The notes under the pieces are model-generated. The model saw only the letters and a list, made by a program, of their open reading frames with translations, made no database searches and was not told the DNA's origin. Positions 6,761 through 6,876 of a DNA stretch of 6,876 nucleotides are shown piece after piece. The stretch is from JBOGGX01 sp050744245 (GTDB lineage Bacteria; Actinomycetota; Acidimicrobiia; Acidimicrobiales; JBOGGX01). Positions within the stretch are counted from its first letter, which is position 1; each line of letters starts with the position of its first letter. The translations under genes were made by a program, and so were the position numbers. The stretch is taken from assembly GCA_050744245.1 (NCBI GenBank), contig JBOGGX010000007.1, forward strand, positions 1 through 6,876, written 5' to 3'.

Positions 6761-6849
6761 TTCCCTATGGAGGATCGGTTGTCAAGCAGTTCGCCGGTTG
6801 ACGTGGTCGACGGCGGGCGTGGACGATGCCAGTTGGGGAAGGTCGCCCC

Positions 6850-6876
6850 GTGCGCCTGCGCCTCGAGCGCGTGGCT
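6850..6876 (+). CDS. Possible start of another gene, cut by the right window edge
   Basis: GTG 6850 would begin MRLRLERVA and is preceded by GAAGG (6838-6842) at 7-base spacing. The frame is open to the window end. Nine codons are too few to recognise a family. The TTG at 6779, behind GGAGGA (6769-6774), opens an alternative frame that also reaches the edge but has poorer codon use. No terminator-like hairpin separates this from the kinase, so co-transcription is possible. Confidence 0.3.

Noticed and set aside
6798..6827. Possible promoter TTGACG (6798-6803) with GACGAT (6822-6827), spacer 18, ahead of GTG 6850
   Set aside because: The -10 hexamer fits only weakly and matches of this quality are common in GC-rich DNA; not enough to list as a feature.
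6761..6849. Intrinsic terminator after the kinase
   Set aside because: No stable hairpin followed by a T-run is present.

Overview
The window is very GC-rich, with third codon positions almost always G or C, short intergenic gaps, and Ala/Arg/Gly/Val-rich proteins. That profile and the families present point to an actinomycete-type bacterium. An Acidimicrobiia-like or related soil or aquatic lineage is my guess, but nothing here fixes the taxon. There are no rRNA, tRNA or CRISPR features, and no stretch longer than 300 bases lacks a gene or gene remnant.

Layout. (1) 1-1011, minus strand: the N-terminal part of an FtsX-like ABC permease, running off the left edge and broken by a single-base frameshift. 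(2) 1012-1161: a divergent spacer of 150 bases. (3) 1162-2502, plus strand: a NarL-type receiver fused through a decayed LuxR-type helix-turn-helix to a class III nucleotide cyclase. (4) 2499-3242: an intact MacB/LolD-type ABC ATPase, whose start overlaps the cyclase stop (ATGA). (5) 3277-4569: the remains of the partner FtsX-like permease, with frameshifts, missing segments and a short palindromic mobile-like element. (6) 4598-6760: an intact multi-pass membrane histidine kinase of the HisKA_3 (NarL-partner) type. (7) 6761-6876: a short gap and perhaps the first codons of another gene at 6850.

How the parts may work together. The kinase and the receiver-cyclase belong to families that normally pair, and they lie in one co-directional cluster. 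The simplest reading is membrane signal -> kinase autophosphorylation -> phosphorylated receiver -> change in cyclic nucleotide synthesis, with a second-messenger output instead of direct promoter binding. The ABC ATPase and permease between them would originally have been a MacB/FtsX-type export or membrane-stress module. The ATPase is intact but its adjacent permease is not, so the transport half appears to be decaying while the signalling half is kept, unless the ATPase serves a permease elsewhere.

The most unusual items are: the 89-base palindromic element flanked by a 7-base direct repeat inside the permease remnant; the receiver-cyclase with a vestigial DNA-binding domain and Gln where adenylyl cyclases usually have a substrate-selecting Lys; and damage confined to both permeases.
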